Positions 16,963 through 25,300 of a stretch of 64,000 bases of DNA are shown here, one piece after another (positions within the stretch are counted from its first letter, which is position 1; every line of letters begins with the position of its first letter). A model generated the notes under the pieces. It worked only from the letters and a program-made list of their open reading frames with translations, did no database searches and had not been told where the DNA came from. Both the position numbers and the translations under genes were made by a program. Origin of the DNA: an uncultured Aquimarina sp. (lineage in GTDB: Bacteria; Bacteroidota; Bacteroidia; Flavobacteriales; Flavobacteriaceae); contig CANMCO010000002.1 in NCBI GenBank assembly GCA_947496355.1, positions 310,001-374,000 of the forward strand, in the 5' to 3' direction.

Positions 16963-17934
16963 ATGATAGATTTTTTGAAAGACAAAACTTGCTGCCACGA
17001 AGGGGGCACAGATGATCCTGAAGCTCAAGACTGCTTGGATAAGTGGAGAGATAAGCTAGAAGAAGTCACCAATGAATATAATGAGCTAAGTGCAGAGACA
17101 GCCAAAGATGAAGAAGAATATTTAAACTCATACGGCTGGCAAAAGAGACTTGAAAACTGGAATGAAATAATTAAGAATGCAGATGATAAAGCTGATGTCG
17201 TTGTAAAAGAATTAGAGTTCTTTTTAGAGCAAGCCAAGTTAGTCTGTGATAATTCTGAGAATACGACTGACGCTTTAGAAAAATTACTGGGGTTAGTTAA
17301 GTCAATTTTTGATTGCTTCTTTACGTATGAACAACATAAAGAAGGATTAAAAGAAAAAGTTGCAAACTTTAAAAAGGCAATCGAGTGTCTTAAAAATGCA
17401 AGTGATGAGGAAAAAGCCGAGGTTATAAAATGCATAGAGACATACGAACAAAAGATAATTCTTGTATGCGATATGCAGGATGCGGTTTTAACCAAGTTGC
17501 TAGAGACTTTTAAATGTGCTAATCTTTTGTCTGCAGCTATATGCGGGTATGGTGGTCTAGAAGATAAATTAGATGATATAATGGAAGATTTTAATGGAGA
17601 TAATTCTCCTGGAGAAATCTATACAAGCGAAGAAGGTGAAGGAGATGATGATGATAAGAAGAAGGTAAAACCTCATAAAAAATCACGTCATCACGATCAT
17701 TATTATCTATACCCATGTAATGATAAGGTAGTAAAACCTATGCCAACATTTCCAATTTGTGATAGCAAATATTATAAAGACTTAGCAAAAGATCTTGAAA
17801 AGGCAAAGGATAAAACATACAGTCTAAAAGTGGAATGGATAAAAAGTAAGAAAAAGAGTGATAAATATTTATCACACAGGACAAGTCTTACTGAAGCAAT
17901 TACAGCGGCAGAGGCAGCAGAAAGCGCAAAATGA
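16963..17934 (+). CDS. Cys-rich helical eCIS protein of unknown function (II)
   Basis: 323 aa, helical, starting MIDFLKDKTCCHEGG. About a dozen cysteines are spaced through long amphipathic helices (residues ~20-190 and 265-320). An acidic linker (EEGEGDDDDKK, ~215-230) and a His/Lys-rich patch (HKKSRHHDHYY) split the two halves. No domain is recognised. Similar length, Cys content and helicity to the preceding gene suggest a functional pair, though I see no clear end-to-end alignment. Its place between sheath and tube genes points to a particle component or assembly factor. Confidence 0.6.
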   Translation: MIDFLKDKTCCHEGGTDDPEAQDCLDKWRDKLEEVTNEYNELSAETAKDEEEYLNSYGWQKRLENWNEIIKNADDKADVVVKELEFFLEQAKLVCDNSENTTDALEKLLGLVKSIFDCFFTYEQHKEGLKEKVANFKKAIECLKNASDEEKAEVIKCIETYEQKIILVCDMQDAVLTKLLETFKCANLLSAAICGYGGLEDKLDDIMEDFNGDNSPGEIYTSEEGEGDDDDKKKVKPHKKSRHHDHYYLYPCNDKVVKPMPTFPICDSKYYKDLAKDLEKAKDKTYSLKVEWIKSKKKSDKYLSHRTSLTEAITAAEAAESAK

Positions 17935-17974
17935 TTTTTAAAATTTAAAAGTATAAATACTAAAAAAAGAAAAT

Positions 17975-18442
17975 ATGGCAGCAATAGGAGACTATCCATT
18001 ACCAAAGTTTCATTTTCAAGTTGAATGGGGTGATGGTTTTCGTATCGGATTTACTGAAGTTAGTGGATTGGATTTTGAAACCGAAGTTATAGAATATAGA
18101 GAAGGTAGTAATAAAAAATATAACAAAACAAAGCAACCTGGCTTAACTAAATATAGTAATGTAACTCTAAAAAGAGGAACATTTGAGGGAGATTTCGATT
18201 TCTTTACAGAATGGCAAAAAACGTATTTATTTCAAGAAGGTAACGATACTGGATCTATTTTTAGACGCCCGGTTACTATTAAGTTATTGAATGAAAATCA
18301 CGAACCAATCATTACTTGGATTCTGGAAAATGCATGGCCAAGTAAAGTGCAATCTACAGATTTGAAAGCCGATGCTAATGAAGTAGCAATAGAAACCATG
18401 GAGCTTGTACATGAGGGGCTAACCATCTTAGAAGCTAAGTAG
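17975..18442 (+). CDS. eCIS tube protein (T4 gp19-like), major
   Basis: 155 aa, typical of phage/eCIS tube subunits (Afp1/Afp5 class). N-terminus LPKFHFQVEWGDGFRIGFTEVSGLDFETEVIEYREG is the beta-rich gp19/Hcp-like start, followed by the conserved VTLKRGTFEGDFDFFTEWQKT and ILENAWPSKVQSTDLKADANEVAIETMELVHEGL. Six-fold rings of this protein form the inner tube that carries cargo. Because its length and sequence match canonical tubes best, I take it as the main tube subunit. Confidence 0.92.
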   Translation: MAAIGDYPLPKFHFQVEWGDGFRIGFTEVSGLDFETEVIEYREGSNKKYNKTKQPGLTKYSNVTLKRGTFEGDFDFFTEWQKTYLFQEGNDTGSIFRRPVTIKLLNENHEPIITWILENAWPSKVQSTDLKADANEVAIETMELVHEGLTILEAK

Positions 18443-18475
18443 TATTTTTTATAATTATAGAGTCAATCAGTTACA

Positions 18476-18952
18476 ATGCATCAAATAGTTGGTTTTCATT
18501 TTAAGGTATCTTTTCTAAACCTGCCAGATGGTAAGGATGTAGATGTACGATTTCAATCCGTAACAGGTCTAGACGTTCAAATCGAAAAAGAAACTTTTAA
18601 GGAAGGAGGAGAGAATAGGTTTGAGCATAGTATCCCCGGAAGGAGAAAATATACTACGCTAACACTTAAAAGAGGAATCCTTAGTCCCAAAGATTCGGGA
18701 TTAACGACATGGTGCCAAAAAGCCTTTAGAGATCAGTATAATAATAAAAGTAATGAGAAGAATATTGTACCTATTGGTACAGTAAATATAGAATTACTTA
18801 ATGAAGATCATGTGGTACTGATGCAATGGGAACTTTCACACGTATGGCCCGTAAGCTGGAAAGTAGGAGAACTCAACGCAGAAAGAGGAGAGGTACTTAT
18901 TGAAACATTTGAACTGAATTACAACTATTTTAATCTGGTTGCTATAAGTTAA
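18476..18952 (+). CDS. eCIS tube-initiator-like protein (gp19 family)
   Basis: 158 aa, second member of the gp19 family: FHFKVSFL, VRFQSVTGLDVQIEKETFKEGGENRFEH, TLTLKRGIL, ELSHVWPVSWKVGELNAERGEVLIETFELNYNYF. In Afp/PVC a divergent tube paralogue (Afp5) sits between the baseplate hub and the main tube. Its position directly before the DUF5908, LysM and spike genes fits that role. Confidence 0.9.
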   Translation: MHQIVGFHFKVSFLNLPDGKDVDVRFQSVTGLDVQIEKETFKEGGENRFEHSIPGRRKYTTLTLKRGILSPKDSGLTTWCQKAFRDQYNNKSNEKNIVPIGTVNIELLNEDHVVLMQWELSHVWPVSWKVGELNAERGEVLIETFELNYNYFNLVAIS

Positions 18953-18965
18953 AAATCAAAAAGTT

Positions 18966-19127
18966 ATGCCAATAGAAATTCGAGAATTGATTATTAAAAC
19001 TACTGTTAATAATAATGATGGTAATGTTTCAAGTGAAAGAGGAACGTCTGGTAATAAAAAGGAATCTAATATTGACGAAATTGTTGAAAAAGTTTTTGAG
19101 ATTATAAAAGAAAAATCAGAAAGATAA
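18966..19127 (+). CDS. DUF5908-like small eCIS protein (53 aa)
   Basis: A 53-aa frame starting MPIEIRELIIKTTV, with a Ser/Gly/Asn-rich middle and a Lys/Glu-rich C-terminal helix. It begins 13 bp behind the tube-initiator gene, and its TAA shares one base with the ATG of the LysM gene (TAATG), so it is translationally coupled. The N-terminus matches the DUF5908 pattern of small proteins placed like Afp6/Pvc6 in eCIS loci. The gene is easily missed because of its size. Confidence 0.8.
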   Translation: MPIEIRELIIKTTVNNNDGNVSSERGTSGNKKESNIDEIVEKVFEIIKEKSER

Positions 19128-19834
19128 TGGAAAATTCCGGACAATTAATAAAGGTTTTAATCCACGTTTTTGATGACGAAGTTTATACTAAAAAATCCAA
19201 TATAAGCCCAAATCCTATTTCATTACCTGTAAACCCCGAAAGCTTTACGAAGAATTTTAAGATCGAAGTAAATAGTGATCAGGGACAAGGTAGTCAAAAT
19301 ACAGATCCTAAGTTTAGTAAGACACCTCCAAAAGAGCTGAAACTAGATTTTATTTTTGATGGTACGAATACTATCGAAGGATACAAATACAATGGAGATA
19401 AGCGCTCTGTTAAAGATCAAATAGAATTTTTTTTGAGTGCTGTATATAATTTAAACGGAGAGATTCATAAACCCCATTTCTTAAAATTGATATGGGGAGA
19501 TGGTATTAAGTTTCAAGGAATCCTAACAAATTTAGATTTGAACTATATGTTGTTCGAATCAAATGGAGACCCATTAAGAGTTAAGGCTAGTGCCACATTT
19601 TTGCAATATATAGGACAAAGAGAACGTACAGCTATAGAGAAAAAAGAGTCTCCTGATTTAACGCATTCTAGACAGGTAAAAGCAGGAGATCGTTTGGATA
19701 ATATGACCAATGAGATTTATAATAACACGAAGTATGTTACTCAGATTGCAAAAGTAAATGGCCTTACTACCTTTCGAAAAGTAATTCCTGGTAGAGAATT
19801 AATTTTTCCACCATTAGACAAGACAAGCTCATGA
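19127..19834 (+). CDS. LysM-containing baseplate hub protein (Afp7-like)
   Basis: 235 aa. Residues 1-175 match the eCIS/T4 gp53-like adaptor (PISLPVNPESFTKNFKIEV, PPKELKLDFIFDGTNTIEG, FLKLIWGDGIKFQGILTNLDLNYMLF). The C-terminal ~50 residues form a LysM motif (VKAGDRLDNMTNEIYNN, IAKVNGLTTFRKVIPGRELIFPPL). The protein clamps spike/hub to the baseplate wedges. It overlaps the spike gene by 4 bp (ATGA). Confidence 0.9.
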   Translation: MENSGQLIKVLIHVFDDEVYTKKSNISPNPISLPVNPESFTKNFKIEVNSDQGQGSQNTDPKFSKTPPKELKLDFIFDGTNTIEGYKYNGDKRSVKDQIEFFLSAVYNLNGEIHKPHFLKLIWGDGIKFQGILTNLDLNYMLFESNGDPLRVKASATFLQYIGQRERTAIEKKESPDLTHSRQVKAGDRLDNMTNEIYNNTKYVTQIAKVNGLTTFRKVIPGRELIFPPLDKTSS

Positions 19835-21621
19835 ATGATCGAGAAATACCCGTTGAGGCAGAACATAATGTAACCACATTTGATATTCTTATTAATGGTC
19901 AGGTCGTAGATCCGGGATATCAGGTATTGTCTATTTCTATTTCAAAAGAAATAAATAGGTTACCTACGGCCAAGGTTATTCTTAAAGATGGAGATTCTGC
20001 TGCCGAAACTTTTCAGATAAGTGAGCAAGAAGAATTTTTACCAGGAAAATCCATAGTATTAAAAATAGGACGTGATAGCGAAAACAAGCAATTATTTAAG
20101 GGGATTATTGTAAAACATGCAATAAAAGTATTTGAATCAGGTGAGACGAGGTTGACATTAGAATGTAGAGATGAAGCTGTTAAAATGACACTAGGGCGTC
20201 ATAATTTTTATTATGAAGAACGAAAAGACAGTGAGATTTTAGAAGAAGTAATAGGTAGATATTCCGGATTGAGCAAGGATGTTGAAGCCACTACCATTAC
20301 CCATCTCGAAATGGTTCAATATCATGTTTCAGATTGGGATTTTATGTTACTTCGTGCCCAGGCTAATGCAAAGTTAGTTATGGTAGATGATGGGAAAATA
20401 ACGATCAAAGCGCCAGAAACTAATGAAGATGCAGCAATAGCTGTGCTATTTGGATCTACACTTATTGATTTTGAGGCAGAAATGGATGCGAGAAATCAAT
20501 GGAAATCCGTAGAAGCAAAATCTTGGGATTATGGTGGCCAGGATATGTTCGAACATACCACAGATAGTGTGCCTATAAATGAATTAGGGAATGTTAATGG
20601 TAATGCACTAGCAAATGATATTAGTCCGGAAAAATTTGAGCTTAGACATTCGGGTCAGGCAATAGCAGAAGAATTACAAGAATGGACCAAATCTACAATG
20701 CAAACAAGTAGGTTGTCCAAGATTCGAGGAAGAGCAAAGTTTATAGGTTTTGGAGAAATTAAACCAGGCCAGATGATCGAACTACAAGGATTAGGAGCTC
20801 GATTTACAGGAAATGCTTACGTTTCTGCAGTAAAACAAGAAGTACATAATGGGTCTTGGTATACTCAGGTACAATTTGGGCTTAGTCCTGATTGCTATTC
20901 TCATATACATCAGGACGTTGTAGATATGCCGGCTTCAGGATTGATACCTGCAATTAATGGGTTACAGATTGGCAAAGTAGTCCAATTAGAGAATGATCCA
21001 GATGGAGAAAATAGGATATTAGTAAGACTTCCTATAATCGATAATTCGGCAAGAGGAGTTTGGGCTCGTGTTTCAACATTAGATGCGGGTAGTGCAGATG
21101 ACGGAGTTGCAGGACGAGGTTCTTTTTTTCTTCCAGAAATCGAAGATGAGGTTATTGTTGGTTTCATAAATGATGATCCCAGAGATGCTGTTGTTCTAGG
21201 AATGGTGCATAGTAGTGCAAAACCAGCCCCAATAGAGGCACAAGATGTGAATCATGAAAAAGGTTTTGTAACACGTTCCGGAATGCGATTGCATTTTCAT
21301 GATGATACGAAAACGATTACAGTAGATACTCCAGAAGGAAACAGGATCGTATTGGATGAAGATAGTACATCAATAACGATTGAAGATCAAAATCAAAATA
21401 TTGCAGTTATGGACCCGGATGGGATTTCAATCAACAGTCCGGGCGATATCAAAATTGAAGCTACGGGGAATATAGATATTAAGGCAGGAATGAATATGAC
21501 GTTAGAAGCTACCCAAATCTCGGCAAAAGCAAGTGCAAGTATGGAAGTCAAAGGCGCAACAACAAAAGTTACGGCAGATGGAATTACAGAGGTAAAGGGG
21601 TCACTAGTAAATATAAACTAA
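19831..21621 (+). CDS. VgrG-like spike/hub protein (Afp8-like)
   Basis: 596 aa. Residues ~10-370 form the gp27-like hub (FDILINGQVVDPGYQVLSISISKEINRLPTAKV, LECRDEAVKMTLGRHNFYYEERKDSEI). Residues ~380-470 are the gp5 OB fold (GKVVQLENDPDGENRILVRLP, FFLPEIEDEVIVGFINDDPRDAVVLGMVHS). The C-terminal ~70 residues are regular beta-prism repeats (ISINSPGDIKIEATGNIDIKAG), forming the needle. No enzymatic extension is present. It carries the PAAR tip encoded by the next gene. Confidence 0.93.
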   Translation: MNDREIPVEAEHNVTTFDILINGQVVDPGYQVLSISISKEINRLPTAKVILKDGDSAAETFQISEQEEFLPGKSIVLKIGRDSENKQLFKGIIVKHAIKVFESGETRLTLECRDEAVKMTLGRHNFYYEERKDSEILEEVIGRYSGLSKDVEATTITHLEMVQYHVSDWDFMLLRAQANAKLVMVDDGKITIKAPETNEDAAIAVLFGSTLIDFEAEMDARNQWKSVEAKSWDYGGQDMFEHTTDSVPINELGNVNGNALANDISPEKFELRHSGQAIAEELQEWTKSTMQTSRLSKIRGRAKFIGFGEIKPGQMIELQGLGARFTGNAYVSAVKQEVHNGSWYTQVQFGLSPDCYSHIHQDVVDMPASGLIPAINGLQIGKVVQLENDPDGENRILVRLPIIDNSARGVWARVSTLDAGSADDGVAGRGSFFLPEIEDEVIVGFINDDPRDAVVLGMVHSSAKPAPIEAQDVNHEKGFVTRSGMRLHFHDDTKTITVDTPEGNRIVLDEDSTSITIEDQNQNIAVMDPDGISINSPGDIKIEATGNIDIKAGMNMTLEATQISAKASASMEVKGATTKVTADGITEVKGSLVNIN

Positions 21622-21634
21622 TAAAAAAGAAACA

Positions 21635-21925
21635 ATGCCACCAGCAGCAAGAATAGCAGATATGCATACATGTCCATTATCAACTGGACCAGTACCTCAT
21701 GTAGGAGGACCTATAACAGGCCCATCGGTACCTACCGTATTAATTGGCGGGATGCCGGCGGCAGTGGTTGGTGATATGTGCGTATGTGTTGGGCCACCCG
21801 ATACAATTGTCAAAGGGTCCGGAACCGTACTTATTGGAGGTAAACCGGCTGCTAGAATGGGAGATTCTACTGCGCATTCAGGAGTTATCGTTCAAGGCTA
21901 TCCTACAGTAATGATAGGAGGATAA
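21635..21925 (+). CDS. PAAR-domain spike tip protein
   Basis: 96 aa, a single PAAR domain with nothing fused. It shows repeated beta-hairpins (PTVLIGGMPAAVVGD, GTVLIGGKPAARMGD, PTVMIGG) and His/Cys residues (H11, C13, H22, C49, C51, H81) suited to bind the Zn that sharpens the tip. It sits 13 bp behind the spike gene. Confidence 0.93.
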   Translation: MPPAARIADMHTCPLSTGPVPHVGGPITGPSVPTVLIGGMPAAVVGDMCVCVGPPDTIVKGSGTVLIGGKPAARMGDSTAHSGVIVQGYPTVMIGG

Positions 21926-21935
21926 AAAGAAAAAC

Positions 21936-22358
21936 ATGAACACAAATAAAGAATATTTAGGTACAGGGTGGTCGTTTCCGCCAACTTTTGACAAAGAAAG
22001 CCAAACTGTAAACTTGGTCAGTGCCGAAAAAGATATCGAAGAAAGCCTTGAAATATTACTTTCTACAAGTCTAGGAGAGCGCGTAATGCAGCCAGAATAT
22101 GGATGTAATCTAAAGGATTATCAATTCGAAAGTATAAATAGCTCATTGATTGGTTTTCTAAAGGATTTGGTAGAGAGAGCAATTTTATTTTATGAATCAA
22201 GAATAAAATTGGAAAGAGTTGACATTACAGAGGCAGATTCTGTAGAAATATTTGAGGGATTACTAAAGATTACTGTGCATTATGAGATTGAAGGGACTAA
22301 CACCCGGTATAACTTTGTGTACGACTTTTATTTAAGAGAAGCGGATCAAGGGATATAA
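21936..22358 (+). CDS. GPW/gp25 baseplate wedge protein (Afp9-like)
   Basis: 140 aa. Contains GTGWSFPPTFD, the core gp25 motif SLGERVMQPEYGCNLKDYQFE, and the C-terminal strands IFEGLLKITVHYEIEGTNTRYNFVYDF. gp25-like proteins join baseplate wedges to the first sheath ring through a handshake like that between sheath subunits. It lies between PAAR and the large baseplate J gene with 10-11 bp spacers. Confidence 0.92.
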   Translation: MNTNKEYLGTGWSFPPTFDKESQTVNLVSAEKDIEESLEILLSTSLGERVMQPEYGCNLKDYQFESINSSLIGFLKDLVERAILFYESRIKLERVDITEADSVEIFEGLLKITVHYEIEGTNTRYNFVYDFYLREADQGI

Positions 22359-22369
22359 AAAACAAGTAG

Positions 22370-25300
22370 ATGAAGAAACCATCAAAAATACCACATCCCT
22401 TAATAAATAGAACAGGGACGAGCCAAAGAACCAGAGTTATTGAAGCTTTGAAATCAGATTCAGCTCCAATAGATGGTAAAACTTTGGCAGATAGGTTATA
22501 TATAATAAGTAGATATGCACAACAAATTAATTATTATGAGTATATAAAAAATGGGTCCGAAGGAGAATTCCAAGATATTGATAACTGGAACTCTTTTTTC
22601 AAAAATAATTTGGCTTTTCAACTAGCAGTTTTAAGTAGAACATCGATCAATGATATAGAAAACGAATACAGGGTTTTACATCAAGAATTAAAAAACAATC
22701 CATCAAAGCAAGCACTAGAATCTCTTTTGTTTTTTGTTCTGAATAAAATTATTCAACCTACCCAGGTTTTATTTACCAAAGTAGAACAAGAAAAAAATAG
22801 TTTTACAACACCACTTCTAGGTATTATCAAATCATCATTTGTAGAACCTCTTAGAACTTTTGTGCCTATTTACAATGCAGCGGTTACATTTTTATGTGTT
22901 TCAAAAAGGGATTTTAAAGACTTTTTGATGCCTCCCTGGCAATTAAAACCAGGTGAGATTTATAAGCTAGATACCACTATACAACAATCAAAAAAGGGCA
23001 AAGAGGAGGCAATTGTTAAAATGGGGGAAATCGTTACCTCTTTGGTCGATCAATTATTAATTGGTTTTGGCGATATAGTTGAGATAGCCGATGATTTTAT
23101 TGACGAAGCTTTGCGTCCTTTAGAAGCTTCTTTACAAAAAAAACACCAACCACATTTAGGGTTATTATTTGCTTTTTTAGAATTATTTAAAAACCTGAAA
23201 GGAAATATTAATGACTTAGGAAAGAAACATCTGGATTTTTTCTATCAACATGTCTTAAAAATAGCACCCAAAGATGCTATACCCGATCAAGCACATATTG
23301 TTTTTGAAATTGCTAAACACCTAGATCAATATCTCTTAAAAGAAAATTTATTATTAAAAAATGGCAAGGATGCTAATAATGAGGATATCCAATTTGGATT
23401 GGATCAGGAAATAGTATTGGATAAAGCTCAGATAACAGACTTACGCACTCTATCTAAGAATACGGTAATAGGGAATACATATATTGAAGGAGTTTATATA
23501 GCTCCTGTAGCCAATTCTGCAGACGGAGTTGGAAAAAAATTTGAAAAAGATCAAACCCCAAATTGGCCAACATTAGGTTCAAAGTACAGTAAACTTCTTA
23601 AGGAAGAGACTATAACAGAGGGTGAAGAACAGGATCAAACGCAGGAGTGTTCTGAAGAAGAAGATAAAAGAAAAAATCACCCAAATGGGCGCTTAGGATT
23701 TGTATTGGTCTCTCCCGTCTTATTACTACAAGAAGGAAAGAGAACCATTAATATATCGTTAGAATGTACCTCTGATACCAATTTCATTGATAAGTTAGAC
23801 ACTATTTATACCGCAAAAGCGGTATACGAAATAGGGGAAAATATTTTTGGAGCGTTTGATACACTAATAGATGGGCTTACCACTGATACCGTAGAATATG
23901 GGTATTCGGAATTAGCCAAAAAAAGTTTTAAGGAATTAATAGATAAAAAGAAGAATAATAGGATTTATAGAAGTGATGTAGAGGAGTTTTTGAGTATAAA
24001 AGCCCCTGAAGACCCTGACAAAGATATTTTTGAAGGAGCTAAAGACAATATAAGAGATCTATTTATTGACACCCCCGATGTTAATGTAATTAATACTTTT
24101 TTATTCAAGTTTTGGTTTAGTGGCGAGAAAGAATGGCTGCAGCCTAATGAGGAAGATATTACAATCTTTATCTCCTCATCACCAGGAAAATTTAGTTTCG
24201 AAATTCAAATAGACCTGGCTTTAGATTTTCCTTCAATAACATTTTTTAATGAAGAGGCATTAAAAGAAAAATTAGATCTAAAAGAGCCTCTTCCTGTTTT
24301 AAAGGTAGAACTAAACGAAAAACTTAAAATCCCAGCAGGATCTAGCGCTAAAGACCCTGGTAATTGCGCTCTTAAAGGGGACCCTAAAACTCAAGAATCA
24401 GAAGATATTTCACCATATCACTTTTTAGAAAAACTTCAATTAGATAAAACGCATATCGATGTTCATGTTTGTGGGGTCAAAAATTTGATAGTTCAAAATG
24501 ATGAAAGCTTATTAGATATAAAAAGCCAAATTTTCCCTTTTGGTTTACGTCCCGAAGTTTCTGGTTTTGATCCTATGAATCAACTAGAATTAGTACAAGT
24601 TGAAGGAGATTCATTGTTAGGTCCTAGTTTTTATATTGGTAGTAAAGAAGTGCTATTTAAAAAATGGGGTGCGGTTAGGGTAAATATAGAGTGGAAAGAT
24701 AAGCCAGATAGTTTTAATGACCATTATAAGGCATACCTTAAAAGACAAAGCGATCCTCCACCATATCCTGCACCTGGCGATAATGAGCCACCAATAGAGA
24801 CCAAATTAGAAGATCTTGGACTGAATGAAGAGGAGTTTGAATTAAAAATAGATAAGCTGAAGGATGGAAGTTGGATTAGCTTAGAACAAGAAAAACAGTT
24901 GTTTAGTAAAACCGATGATGATTTTGGAAAACTAGCCTGCGAAACTGCAATGCACGGCTGGGAGGTCCAAAACAATGAAATGAATAGGTTTATAGATTTT
25001 GATGAGCCGTTAGAGCTGTTTAAAAATTCTCGAAATGGATTTTTAAGATTCACCATGGCGAGACAGGATTTTTTGCATAGAGAATATCCCTTTGTGTTGG
25101 CAAGACAAATGCTGGCTTACGCCCTTTCTGCTTCTGCAGAAGAAGATACTAAACTTACAGATGCCATTTATGTAAAGTCTAATAAAACAGTAATACAAGC
25201 TAGCACAGATCTTTCTGTAAATACAGAGGTACAAGCTGAGATAACAGATGCAGTAGGAACCGCACAAGCTTTGAGAGATGATTTAGGAAGCCTAGCCACT

